From Tolypothrix bouteillei VB521301 (GTDB lineage Bacteria > Cyanobacteriota > Cyanobacteriia > Cyanobacteriales > Nostocaceae), in the NCBI RefSeq assembly GCF_000760695.4, contig NZ_JHEG04000001.1, positions 1,520,717 through 1,584,716 on the forward strand: DNA of 64,000 nucleotides, written 5' to 3'. Position numbers and translations under genes: made by a program. The notes below the pieces were generated by a model. The model was not told the origin of the DNA. It worked only from the letters and a program-made list of their open reading frames with translations, and did not search any database. The stretch's first letter is position 1. Each line of letters begins with the position of its first letter. This document shows positions 53,757 through 62,363 of this stretch, piece by piece.

Positions 53757-54350
53757 CTATATCTTGAGTGACGACTGTCCAACCTTCCATAGAAAGCTAG
53801 AAATCACATTGGCAATCACATGAGCAACAATTGGCACCAGTAAATTACCGCTCAAAAGAGCGCTGTATCCTAGTAACAATCCAACAACAGTCGCCCAAAC
53901 TACATAAGGCCATTGTTGAGGACCGCTTAGGTGTAAGATACCAAAGCAAACGCTAGATATGATGACAGCTAAATGATTGAAGCCTAAGGCTGGTACCATA
54001 ACACCGCGAAATAACAATTCTTCACTCAAACCAGGTAGTAGCCCCAACCAAACGATGTCTGGTAAAGCAAGGGGCTTCAATACCATTTCTAAGTAATAGT
54101 TTGCACTTCTACGGTAAGGAGTCCAAAGGCGATAGACTATGCCACTTAAAGTGGTGATAGATAGACCCAAAAAGGCTCCTAGCATTAACTCAGTTTGTTG
54201 CCAACGCCAGGACATTAAAGTAATATTGCCAAAGCGCAACCACAGTTTAGCGACTATCCACAAAATAACTGCAGTTACTCCCATCGCCACCAACACTTGG
54301 GTGCGTGTCAGGTATGGAACTTCTGGCTCGTGCTTGTGCTGTTGTGCCAC
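53757..54350 (-). CDS. CPBP-family intramembrane metalloprotease
   Basis: 197 residues, about six helices, starting at GTG with AAGGAG six bases upstream. The catalytic EExxxR appears in LSEELLFRGVMVPALG (about 114-129), with a FGILHLSG second His motif and the C-terminal HVIANVISS. CPBP proteins are membrane peptidases, some in peptide maturation or stress; substrate unknown. Follows the tnpB element. Confidence 0.9.
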   Translation of the reverse strand: MAQQHKHEPEVPYLTRTQVLVAMGVTAVILWIVAKLWLRFGNITLMSWRWQQTELMLGAFLGLSITTLSGIVYRLWTPYRRSANYYLEMVLKPLALPDIVWLGLLPGLSEELLFRGVMVPALGFNHLAVIISSVCFGILHLSGPQQWPYVVWATVVGLLLGYSALLSGNLLVPIVAHVIANVISSFLWKVGQSSLKI

Positions 54351-54430
54351 GGGAGTCTCCTTAAGGAGGAAAATGAAAAAAATAATGAGTGCTTATTTAT
54401 GTTAGTCTTGAACGCTTAACAATTCATCAT

Positions 54431-55537
54431 TTATCTTTCATATTGTAATAATCGCAATCGGGATATTTTAGAACTGAGGGTGGATGGGTCGATCCCCGCT
54501 TGGTGGGCGACCAATACACCTATGGCTTCTAGATATGAATTGACTTGTATTGATTTGAGCCCCAATGGTTGGGGTGATACTTGTAGTTGAGTGTGATTTT
54601 CTGCCACTGTCACGATTTGGCATCGCTGAGTGCGGCTTAAGCTTAGTAAAGCGCTACTACCACAAGCAGTTGCAGGTACAATTGCCGCATCAACTTGATT
54701 AACCCAAATGTCTCCTGTTTTGGCTCCAATTTTGGGGCTTATTTTGGTTTCAGACTCGGACAATTGATGACTTTCCGCTACTAAAAATTGGGGTGCGCGA
54801 CTCAAACCAACAAGCACGCTTGTTAAAAAAGTATAACCCAATTCTTCAGCAGCAGAGCGGGGAGATAAATTGGCATCGAGGGGAGGAGGTAAAAAAGCGG
54901 GGGAATGGGCGCAAGGGATCTGAAAAGTTCTAACAATTAAGTGACTGATGACTGCTTCTGCACCTGCTATGGGATCGACTCCTTGCCCTTGACGGTACTT
55001 TTGCTCTATTTCCTCATCTATGTTATCGGGAAAACGCGCAACAACGGCGATCGCTTCTGCCCCTGCTTTTTCAATTAAGACGGATGCTGCTCTCAACAGG
55101 CTATCTGGGTTACCGATTGTTCCCCAACTTGCTCCCGAAGCCGATGTCTGTAATTGTACTTTTAGTGGAGCATCAGTTATGACATAATCTGTTAAAGATA
55201 AACCCAGTGTAGCTCTAGCTGCATCTGCTGCTTGCAGGTGCCGCAATTGTAACTCCGGTTCAATTCCTTGGTCTAAAATCAAACCTATTCGATTCCGATA
55301 GACAGGGCGAAGTCCCCACTCACCGGCGGCAAATTTGTCAAGCCCGTAACCTTCTACGTAAAGAGCATTGGGTAAATTCCAGTAGAGATTTGCTCCATTG
55401 AGAACATTTGGGTGAGTAATCAAGCGATCGCAAACCCCAGCCACAGCTTTTGCCACTGGCAATGCATCTCCTGCATAGCCGCCAATGGATGCTCCCACAC
55501 CAGTTGGTACAATTAAAATTGATGTATATAAATTCAC
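54431..55537 (-). CDS. DUF3326-family protein
   Basis: 368 residues starting MNLYTSILIVPTGVGASIGG, a family of unknown function found mainly in cyanobacteria and other phototrophs. It has a Gly-rich N-terminus, then KAVAGVCDRLITHPNVLNGA, and no membrane segment. A Rossmann-like fold is likely. The upstream side carries a heptamer array and a 58-aa gene. No function known. Confidence 0.8.
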   Translation of the reverse strand: MNLYTSILIVPTGVGASIGGYAGDALPVAKAVAGVCDRLITHPNVLNGANLYWNLPNALYVEGYGLDKFAAGEWGLRPVYRNRIGLILDQGIEPELQLRHLQAADAARATLGLSLTDYVITDAPLKVQLQTSASGASWGTIGNPDSLLRAASVLIEKAGAEAIAVVARFPDNIDEEIEQKYRQGQGVDPIAGAEAVISHLIVRTFQIPCAHSPAFLPPPLDANLSPRSAAEELGYTFLTSVLVGLSRAPQFLVAESHQLSESETKISPKIGAKTGDIWVNQVDAAIVPATACGSSALLSLSRTQRCQIVTVAENHTQLQVSPQPLGLKSIQVNSYLEAIGVLVAHQAGIDPSTLSSKISRLRLLQYER

Positions 55538-55547
55538 AATGGTTAAT

Positions 55548-55607
55548 TAATGGCTAATGGCTAATAGCTAATGGCTGATGGCTAACAATAATTAGCCATC
55601 AGCTATA
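55548..55607. repeat. Heptamer array (TAATGGC/TGGCTAA) near the DUF3326 start
   Basis: Forward TAATGGC and GGCTGATG units then an inverted TTAGCCATCAGC, about 10 bases upstream of the DUF3326 start codon and 5 bases from the next gene's stop. Confidence 0.8.
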
Positions 55608-55612
55608 AGGAA

Positions 55613-55789
55613 CTAGCTTTCGTTAGTTACAACAGCTTCAACAGAGCAAGTTTGCTTTTTAACATCTACCGAGGTGATAGCCCAACGGAGAGGTTCTCCC
55701 TGTTTTTTTAGTTCTGCTTCAATTGCTTTTTGCAGTTCGGTGGGAGTTTCTTGTAAGTCAATTTCTGCAGTAATAAAATGAGTTGTCAT
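55613..55789 (-). CDS. Small conserved-type protein (58 aa)
   Basis: Read directly: begins MTTHFITAEIDLQETPTELQ, ends ...VVTNES. Lysine- and glutamate-rich, no membrane segment, one Cys. AGGA lies eight bases before the ATG. Its position between DUF3326 and ferredoxin on the same strand suggests a shared transcript. Not recognised further; the length suits a small regulatory or accessory protein. Confidence 0.6.
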   Translation of the reverse strand: MTTHFITAEIDLQETPTELQKAIEAELKKQGEPLRWAITSVDVKKQTCSVEAVVTNES

Positions 55790-55896
55790 CGTGTTATTCC
55801 TAACTTGTGTACGGAGGAGATATATACGTCTGTTTAATCCCGCAGAGAGGGCTCCAACATTTGCTGAAGACCTCGCATTTTAGATGAGGTTGCTTC

Positions 55897-56211
55897 CTAT
55901 TTACCAAATTGCAACTGATAAACTATTTCTTCTTTCTCAGTTTCAATTTTCAAATCAGAGCGAGGATAGGCGACACAAAGCAATACGTAGCCCTGCTTTT
56001 GAAGGTCTGGACTAACGCCCATGCCATCAGTTTGATCCACAGTTCCGGAAATAATTTGAGCTGCACAAGTCGTGCAAACTCCTGCATGACAGGAACTCGG
56101 CAACTCTAAACTAGCAGCATCAGCGACTGATAGGATGGTTTCATTTTCGGCAACTTGCAAAGTATGAGTTTTGCCTTGGTGGATAATTTCAACTGTGTGT
56201 GTTGTGGGCAT
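55897..56211 (-). CDS. [2Fe-2S] plant-type ferredoxin
   Basis: 104 residues. Cluster cysteines are in SSCHAGVCTTCAAQ (C-x4-C-x2-C) and LLCVAYP, the fourth Cys. It is a soluble electron carrier, possibly to a nitrogen, stress or fatty-acid pathway. It is longer than photosynthetic ferredoxin (97) by an N-terminal extension. The start ATG is at 56211. Confidence 0.9.
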   Translation of the reverse strand: MPTTHTVEIIHQGKTHTLQVAENETILSVADAASLELPSSCHAGVCTTCAAQIISGTVDQTDGMGVSPDLQKQGYVLLCVAYPRSDLKIETEKEEIVYQLQFGK

Positions 56212-56605
56212 AGATAATGAGTCAGTATGAAGTATGAAGTATGAAGTATAAACTTATCACCTCTATGACATTGATAAAAGTAGGAAACATGAATCTTGAA
56301 AAAACTTGATTTTTCTGCTAACCGTAGCTTGGCATATCACAATAAGTTTTTCTGCGAACATTCATGCTTTATACTTCATACTTCTTCAGTCAAATATTTT
56401 ATCCTATGAATAGGCAGAAACCCAATTAAGAAAAGCAAACAAAAGAGTTATCTTAAAAGAGCTTGACTAAGAAACGCACATCGGAGCGTGATAATTATAA
56501 GTCCTTTTAAGAGGGGTTAGGGTAATGGGGTTAGGGACTAGAGAATTCCACCTGACCCCAGACTCCTAACCCCTAACCCGTGTAGTTGAATATCTGGAGA
56601 GCAGA
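56212..56605. other. 394-bp intergenic region with two repeat arrays
   Basis: It holds AGTATGA-type heptamers near 56221-56250 with complementary ATACTTC near 56365-56390, and a GGGGTTAG array with inverted CCTAACCC near 56510-56580 directly before acnB. A hairpin in the acnB leader is possible. Confidence 0.65.
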
Positions 56606-59269
56606 ATGTTAGAATCATACCGCAGACACGTTACAGAAAGAGCCGCCCTTGGAATCCCCCCCTTACCGTTAGATGCAAAACAAACATCAGAATTATGTGA
56701 ATTACTGAAAAATCCTCCTGCGGGTGAAGAAGAGACATTACTGCATTTGTTGCGCGATCGCGTTTCTCCTGGGGTCGATCCTGCAGCGTATGTCAAAGCA
56801 GGATTTCTCACTGCCATCGCAAAAAAGGAAGTAACTAGCCCCTTGATTTCACCTATTGCTGCAGTGCAATGGTTGGGTACGATGGTAGGTGGTTACAACG
56901 TCCAATCGTTAATTGAACTTTTGCAAACTCCCACCACATCCCTATCGGATTCTTCGGAAACACCCCTAGTGATGAAAGGGCAAGGAAAGGAACCGATAGC
57001 CGCCTATGCAGCAGAGGCATTAAGCAAAACCCTTTTGGTGTATGATTCCTTCCACGATATTCTAGAATTATCTAAAACTAATCCTTTCGCCAAACAGGTC
57101 ATTGATTCTTGGGCAGAAGCTGAATGGTTTACATCTCGTCCAACATTACCAGAATTCATCAATGTCACTGTCTTCAAAGTACCGGGCGAGACAAATACCG
57201 ATGACTTATCCCCCGCAACTCAGGCTACCACACGTCCCGATATTCCCCTACACGCCTTGGCAATGTTGGAAAGTAGATTGCCAGGTTCGCTGCAAACTAT
57301 CGCTGAGTTAAAGAAAAAAGGTTTTCCCATAGCTTACGTTGGGGATGTGGTAGGGACTGGTTCCTCCCGCAAGTCGGCAATTAACTCCGTACTGTGGCAC
57401 ATCGGGCATGATATTCCTTATGTACCCAACAAGCGATCGGGAGGGTATATTTTAGGCGGTACCATCGCGCCCATATTCTTTAATACTGCAGAAGATGCTG
57501 GTGCTTTACCCATCCAGTGCGATGTCACAAAGATGGAAACCGGGATGGTCATTACTATCTACCCGCATAGAGGAGAAATTACCAACGCAGATGGCGAAGT
57601 AATTTCCACCTTCACCCTCAAACCCGACACAATACTTGATGAAGTCCGTGCTGGCGGACGCATACCCTTACTGATCGGACGTACCCTCACGGATAAAACC
57701 AGACTTGCGCTTGGTTTAGAACCCAGCACCATCTTTATCCGTCCCAAGCAACCCGCCGACACGGGCAAAGGTTATACCTTGGCACAAAAAATGGTAGGTA
57801 AAGCTTGCGGTTTACCAGGAGTTCGTCCCGGTACATCCTGCGAACCGCTTGTGACAACCGTTGGTTCTCAGGATACAACAGGACCGATGACCCGCGATGA
57901 ATTAAAAGAACTTGCTTGTCTCGGTTTCTCTGCTGACTTGACGCTTCAGACTTTCTGTCATACAGCAGCTTATCCCAAACCAGTTGATATCAAAACTCAA
58001 AAGGAACTACCCGACTTCTTCGCCTCTCGTGGGGGTGTTGCTTTACGTCCCGGCGATGGTATCATTCACTCTTGGTTAAACCGGATGTTGTTACCAGATA
58101 CCGTAGGAACAGGTGGAGACTCCCACACTCGTTTCCCTCTAGGTATTTCCTTCCCCGGTGGTTCTGGACTGGTGGCGTTTGCTGCAGCATTGGGTGTGAT
58201 GCCATTAGATATGCCAGAATCCGTGTTGGTAAGGTTTAAAGGAGAGTTGCAACCCGGTATTACTCTCAGGGATATAGTGAATGCCATTCCCTATGTAGCA
58301 ATTCAGAAAGGTTTGCTTACAGTAGAGAAGCAGAACAAGAAAAATGTCTTTGCTGGGCGAATTCTGGAAATGGAAGGCTTGCCAGATTTGAAAGTTGAGC
58401 AAGCGTTTGAACTGACTGATGCAACTGCCGAACGTTCTTGTGCTGGTTGTACAATCAAATTGAGCGTTGAGACAATTTCAGAATATCTGCGTTCCAACAT
58501 AGCTCTGTTGAAGAACATGGTAGCACGGGGTTATCAAGATGCCCGTACTCTCATGCGGCGCGTTGCCAAGATGGAAGAGTGGTTGGCAAACCCGGTACTC
58601 TTAGAAGCAGATGCGGATGCAGAATATGCAGAAATTATCGAAATTGATTTGAACGAAATCAAAGAACCCATTGTAGCTGCGCCTAACGACCCCGATAACG
58701 TGAAATTATTATCGGAAGTTGCTAATGACCCAGTACAAGAAGTATTCCTTGGTTCTTGTATGACAAATATCGGTCATTATCGTGCCATGGCAAAGGTGTT
58801 GGATGGTGCGGGTGCAGTGAAAACGCGCTTGTGGGTTTCTCCACCAACTCGCATGGACGAACAGCAACTAAAAGAAGAAGGTGTTTATGGTATTTTTGGT
58901 GCTGCGGGTGCGCGGACAGAAATGCCAGGTTGCAGTTTGTGTATGGGTAACCAGGCGCGAGTTGCTGATGGCGTAACGGTGTTTTCTACTTCTACCCGCA
59001 ACTTCAATAACCGCATGGGTAAAGATGCACGAGTTTATCTCGGTTCAGCGGAATTAGCTGCAGTTTGTGCGCTGTTGGGAAGGATTCCAACCGTGCAGGA
59101 ATATTTAGATATTGTGGCAAACAAGATTCATCCTTTTGCTGATAATTTGTATCGGTATTTGAATTTCGATCAAATTGCTGGTTTTGAGGATGAAGGGCGG
59201 GTCATTCCGTTAGAACAAATGCCCAAAATAGAAGACATTTTGGGTATGCCTGCAGCGTCTAAAAAGTAG
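56606..59269 (+). CDS. acnB: Bifunctional aconitate hydratase 2 / 2-methylisocitrate dehydratase
   Basis: 887 residues, near the usual length of AcnB (about 865). The N-terminal HEAT-like domain is followed by the swivelling and catalytic domains. The cluster-ligand cysteines are in CAGCTIKLS, with [13 protein letters not shown] as the C-terminal block and [12 protein letters not shown] and [13 protein letters not shown] typical. It interconverts citrate and isocitrate via a [4Fe-4S] cluster. Preceded by the GGGGTTAG hairpin region. Confidence 0.95.
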   Translation: MLESYRRHVTERAALGIPPLPLDAKQTSELCELLKNPPAGEEETLLHLLRDRVSPGVDPAAYVKAGFLTAIAKKEVTSPLISPIAAVQWLGTMVGGYNVQSLIELLQTPTTSLSDSSETPLVMKGQGKEPIAAYAAEALSKTLLVYDSFHDILELSKTNPFAKQVIDSWAEAEWFTSRPTLPEFINVTVFKVPGETNTDDLSPATQATTRPDIPLHALAMLESRLPGSLQTIAELKKKGFPIAYVGDVVGTGSSRKSAINSVLWHIGHDIPYVPNKRSGGYILGGTIAPIFFNTAEDAGALPIQCDVTKMETGMVITIYPHRGEITNADGEVISTFTLKPDTILDEVRAGGRIPLLIGRTLTDKTRLALGLEPSTIFIRPKQPADTGKGYTLAQKMVGKACGLPGVRPGTSCEPLVTTVGSQDTTGPMTRDELKELACLGFSADLTLQTFCHTAAYPKPVDIKTQKELPDFFASRGGVALRPGDGIIHSWLNRMLLPDTVGTGGDSHTRFPLGISFPGGSGLVAFAAALGVMPLDMPESVLVRFKGELQPGITLRDIVNAIPYVAIQKGLLTVEKQNKKNVFAGRILEMEGLPDLKVEQAFELTDATAERSCAGCTIKLSVETISEYLRSNIALLKNMVARGYQDARTLMRRVAKMEEWLANPVLLEADADAEYAEIIEIDLNEIKEPIVAAPNDPDNVKLLSEVANDPVQEVFLGSCMTNIGHYRAMAKVLDGAGAVKTRLWVSPPTRMDEQQLKEEGVYGIFGAAGARTEMPGCSLCMGNQARVADGVTVFSTSTRNFNNRMGKDARVYLGSAELAAVCALLGRIPTVQEYLDIVANKIHPFADNLYRYLNFDQIAGFEDEGRVIPLEQMPKIEDILGMPAASKK

Positions 59270-60179
59270 TTTATCTATAGTGGGCAATACTAACCCTATC
59301 AAGGTGACTTAAAAAATTGCGATCCAAGCGGCAATTCCTCATCTTCTCTCTCTGTGCTCTCTGCGCCTGGTGCGGTTTAAAAGTAATTTATCTAACCGCC
59401 GAGACCCAGAGGACGCAGAGGTAAGAGGTGAGAAAGCGATTGATTTGTTGAAGTTTTTATTCACCTCAGCAGGGCTAGGTGGGCAATGCCCACTATAAAG
59501 ACACAAAAAAAGTTTAATCATTTATAGTAAGAAGGGAAGTGTCTTTTTTTACCACAAATTGCTACACGCTTTATCTTATCAGCCTTTCAAGCTCCTTTGT
59601 CACCCCTCAGGTATTAGACCTAACTCCAAGTGATACAACAAGAGATTCAATTTGGTTCGAGCGATCTCTGTTCTATCAGATTTTCGCGTTTGCTTGGGGT
59701 GTTGGAGGCATTCGCCTTTCTCTTGAACTAGAATCTACAGTGTTGTAGTGGTATAAGTCCACTATCCGAAGGAACAAAATAAATAAAACAGGACAAGAAA
59801 TAATGAGTTACTTGAAAATTGATGCCTTAATACAGGCAATAGTATATAGCGCTTCCCACTCTGCTGAGGTACGATTTGAAATTTGCTTGTATTATTGATA
59901 AGGGTTCAAAAAATCTAGGTGTACCTCATGTGCTTGGGAAAGGCTATATTGCGCTCAAGCAAGTCAACAAAATCTTGGGCGTCGATTTGCTGCTTATTTT
60001 AGACGAAAGCTAGGTAAAGCAGGAGCACATGGAGAAAGAAAACTTAAGGATCAAAGGATTTTTTTCAGTCTAACTTATATAAAAATATGCTATTCTTAGC
60101 TAAAGATTACCTGCATTTTTGATGCAACTTAAATTTAGCTTCTTAACTCAAAATATTGCTCAGAGTTCGAGTTATCTTT
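59270..60179. other. Gene-poor region, 910 bp
   Basis: Contains repeat-type DNA near 59350-59430 (CTCTGCGCC...GACGCAGAG). An open frame near 59940-60080 reads RLYCAQASQQNLGRRFAAYF and may be a transposon remnant, but I cannot identify it. Nothing else supported. Confidence 0.45.
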
Positions 60180-60401
60180 ATGAATTTTTTACTGAACTAT
60201 ACTATTGTTATACGTCCTGATGATAATGGTACTTTTGTCGCTTATCTTCCAGCAATTCCTGGCTGTCATGCATGGGGACAAACCCCAGATGAAGCTCGTA
60301 CTGAACTGGTTTGTGTTTTTGAAATGATTAAGCAAGAATACGAAGAACAAGGACGTTCTCTCCCTAATGATGTCGATCTAGTAATTGCCAATGCCAGCTA
60401 A
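60180..60401 (+). CDS. hicB: HicB-like antitoxin
   Basis: 73 residues from MNFLLNYTIVIRPDDNGTFV. It matches the short HicB antitoxin: YTIVIRPDDNGTFVAYLPAI, GCHAWGQTPDEAR. The C-terminal DNA-binding segment seen in longer HicB is absent. The hicA frame starts before its stop (overlap about 11 to 17 bases), so they are coupled. The order hicB-hicA is the reverse of Escherichia coli hicAB. Confidence 0.85.
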   Translation: MNFLLNYTIVIRPDDNGTFVAYLPAIPGCHAWGQTPDEARTELVCVFEMIKQEYEEQGRSLPNDVDLVIANAS

Positions 60402-60603
60402 AGCCAGCGAATTACAACGAGTTGCTCGGAAACTAGGGTTTGAAAAGGTGAGACAAAAAGGGAGTCACAGTCGTTGGCAACATTCAGATGGACGAGCAAC
60501 CACTATTCCCGTTCATGCTAACGCTGAAATTGGTAGTTGGTTGTTTCATCAGATTCTTAAGCAATTGGGTATTACAGAGGAAGAATTTAACCAGTTACGC
60601 TAG
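60391..60603 (+). CDS. hicA: HicA-like mRNA interferase toxin
   Basis: About 70 residues from MPAKASELQRVARKLGFEKV (or the Met two codons earlier). GSHSRWQHSDGR has the active-site His of HicA RNases. The dsRBD-like fold is expected. It is paired with hicB and overlaps it. The pair would form a toxin-antitoxin unit cutting mRNA under stress. Confidence 0.87.
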   Translation: MPAKASELQRVARKLGFEKVRQKGSHSRWQHSDGRATTIPVHANAEIGSWLFHQILKQLGITEEEFNQLR

Positions 60604-60663
60604 GTGGGGAGATCTCCAATTCACTCTCAGAACCAATTCTTGTATTTAACTGTAATTGCGACA

Positions 60664-60700
60664 TTAGCTGTGGTTTGTGCTCTGTTGGGAAGGATTGCAA
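60664..60700 (+). other. 37-bp fragment matching the acnB 3' region
   Basis: The segment starting TTAGCTGTGGTTTGTGC matches acnB 59054-59090 at 33 of 37 positions. It directly abuts the end of the Uma2 pseudogene, so a recombination or insertion breakpoint is likely. Confidence 0.65.
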
Positions 60701-60704
60701 AGCG

Positions 60705-61095
60705 CTCGGCAAACTTAAGGTAATAATCATCCCGCTAATTAGTACTAACGACTTCGACTACTAAGGGGACAGATGCCGATTGAGTGACTGTTGACTGTTT
60801 TTGAAAAAGAACCTCATTGCTGAGATTCTCAAGATTTAGCTAAAGCTGGTAAATAAGTAGATTTGGCAGAAGGTGTTTTAACAAAAGCTGTTTTAGGAAT
60901 ACGATACGGTAACCCTAATCTGACATACTCTATAGTGATTTTCTCGGCTAAAAATCCAACAACTTTTTCATGGTCTCCAGTTGGAGGTGGTATCTCTATA
61001 ATGACTCCATGGCGTAACTCGTAGCGCTTTCCATCGTTTGGGTACCAGCCAATAAATTCTTCGTAGGTTATTAATTTAGGTAGGGCGTGGGTCAT
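60705..61095 (-). pseudogene. Broken Uma2-family (DUF820) endonuclease-like gene
   Basis: Residues to about 80 read MTHALPKLITYEEFIGWYPN and KRYELRHGVIIEIPPPTGD, the Uma2 start. Then a frameshift near 60829, where the frame changes and continues as NLENLSNEVLFQKQ and SASVPLVVEVVSTN, followed by an in-frame TAG at 60735-60737 (expected Trp) and RDDYYLKF. The C-terminal part is missing, cut at the acnB-like fragment. Dead gene. Confidence 0.8.
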
Positions 61096-61355
61096 AAGTT
61101 AGCACCTCCCAATATATTTGCCTTCTATTCAGGGAGCATTAACATTGCTGAAATTATAATTCTATTGTAATCTCATGTTTTATTCCCTTCGGTGCTCTCA
61201 AATTATCGCTCTTGTTCTCCTCTTTCTTCGTGTCCTTTGCGTCTTTGCGGTTCATTTAAATAATCTTTAGGAGAGCAAGGACTAATTTCACAAGCATAAT
61301 ACCTTTGCCCTAGCTTCAATTATTTGCATCTGCATTAACCACACGGGAAGCACTA

Positions 61356-62129
61356 TCAAGCACTCTTAACTTCCTTGTGTTCGTCTTGAATTTCTGGAAA
61401 ATCCTCTTTAAGATTTTGCATGCACTCTTTTAACTGAGTTTGCAGCCAATTCTCATATAATTCGTTCAGCAGACGTTGCTTTGTTGCTTCATCTAATTGT
61501 GCTGGTAAAAACTTTTCAAGCCGCAGTATGACGATCCAATCACCTAAAGGCGTGGGTGGTAAAAGTTGACCGGGCTGAACGGATGACAGCATTTTTGCTA
61601 AGGCTGGATGGGGAACTCCTAACTCTACAGGACCGAGTATACCGCCTGTTTGTGCTTCCGGACCATCTGAATATTCGCGAGCGAGTTCGCTAAACGATTG
61701 TTCTCCTTCTTGAATTCGGAAGTACAATTCTTGGGCAATACAAATGTCTTTTACCCGTATCAGCGAATACACAACTCTATCTAACTTTGCTTTGCGTTGG
61801 ACAAAGTAAGATTGCAATTTATCTCCCCAAGTCGTTTTTTTGAAGGTTTCAAGTTTGACGTTACGGGTCACTTGATAATCGAGTTGTTTGCGGTCTATTC
61901 CACGGGCTTGCAACCAAGCTTCAAGCTCTGTATCGGAATTCAACTGTTGCTGTTGATAAAACTGCTTGTAAATCTGAGCTGTTTCTTCTGGTGATAGGGT
62001 AATATTAGAAATTGCCGATTCTACAACCATTTCTTGTACCAACTGCGGTAGTATTCCGTACTGCTTTAGTAGAGGAACAATGTTAGTTTTTGTAATTGTT
62101 TGCGAACCTATTTGTAAAATGGGAGTCAT
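61356..62129 (-). CDS. Parvulin-type peptidyl-prolyl isomerase (PrsA/SurA-like)
   Basis: 257 residues from MTPILQIGSQTI (a start at 62156 adds a few residues). The N-terminal part is SurA-like, and a parvulin domain spans about 128-225: VYSLIRVKDICIAQELYFRI, QSFSELAREYSDG and TGGILGPVELG are the conserved blocks. No signal peptide is obvious, so export or cytosolic location is uncertain. In cyanobacteria such genes often sit beside HlyB/HlyD-type exporters; here it does not. Confidence 0.85.
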   Translation of the reverse strand: MTPILQIGSQTITKTNIVPLLKQYGILPQLVQEMVVESAISNITLSPEETAQIYKQFYQQQQLNSDTELEAWLQARGIDRKQLDYQVTRNVKLETFKKTTWGDKLQSYFVQRKAKLDRVVYSLIRVKDICIAQELYFRIQEGEQSFSELAREYSDGPEAQTGGILGPVELGVPHPALAKMLSSVQPGQLLPPTPLGDWIVILRLEKFLPAQLDEATKQRLLNELYENWLQTQLKECMQNLKEDFPEIQDEHKEVKSA

Positions 62130-62303
62130 AAAATAGTTAAAGTTAAAAGATATCAAACACTCTGTAGATCGGCAAGCACCTTGTTTATTAATTTTACGTA
62201 AATTAAAAGTATAAATAAATACTTAATAATGGTTTAACAAGAAACTTAGCTCTTCTAAAGTATTTTAATTGTATTTCTCGTAGTTGGCATACCAAACAGG
62301 TGA

Positions 62304-62334
62304 GATTCCCGACTTCTCCAAGAAATCGGGAATC
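62304..62334 (-). terminator. Hairpin after the phosphodiesterase gene
   Basis: GATTCCCGA (62304-62312) pairs with TCGGGAATC (62326-62334). It lies 30 bases past the phosphodiesterase stop. There is no strong U-run; also a common intergenic repeat. Confidence 0.5.
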
Positions 62335-62363
62335 TTATGGCTGAGTAGAAATTTCGGGTTTCG

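Noticed and set aside
54373..54405. 10-codon frame with a strong AAGGAGG before the ATG
   Set aside because: The Shine-Dalgarno is half of a palindrome (CTCCTTAAGGAG) that serves the divergent CPBP gene; the frame is too short to support.
59539..59748. 69-codon plus-strand frame after acnB
   Set aside because: No ribosome site, no recognisable domain, lies in repeat-rich DNA.
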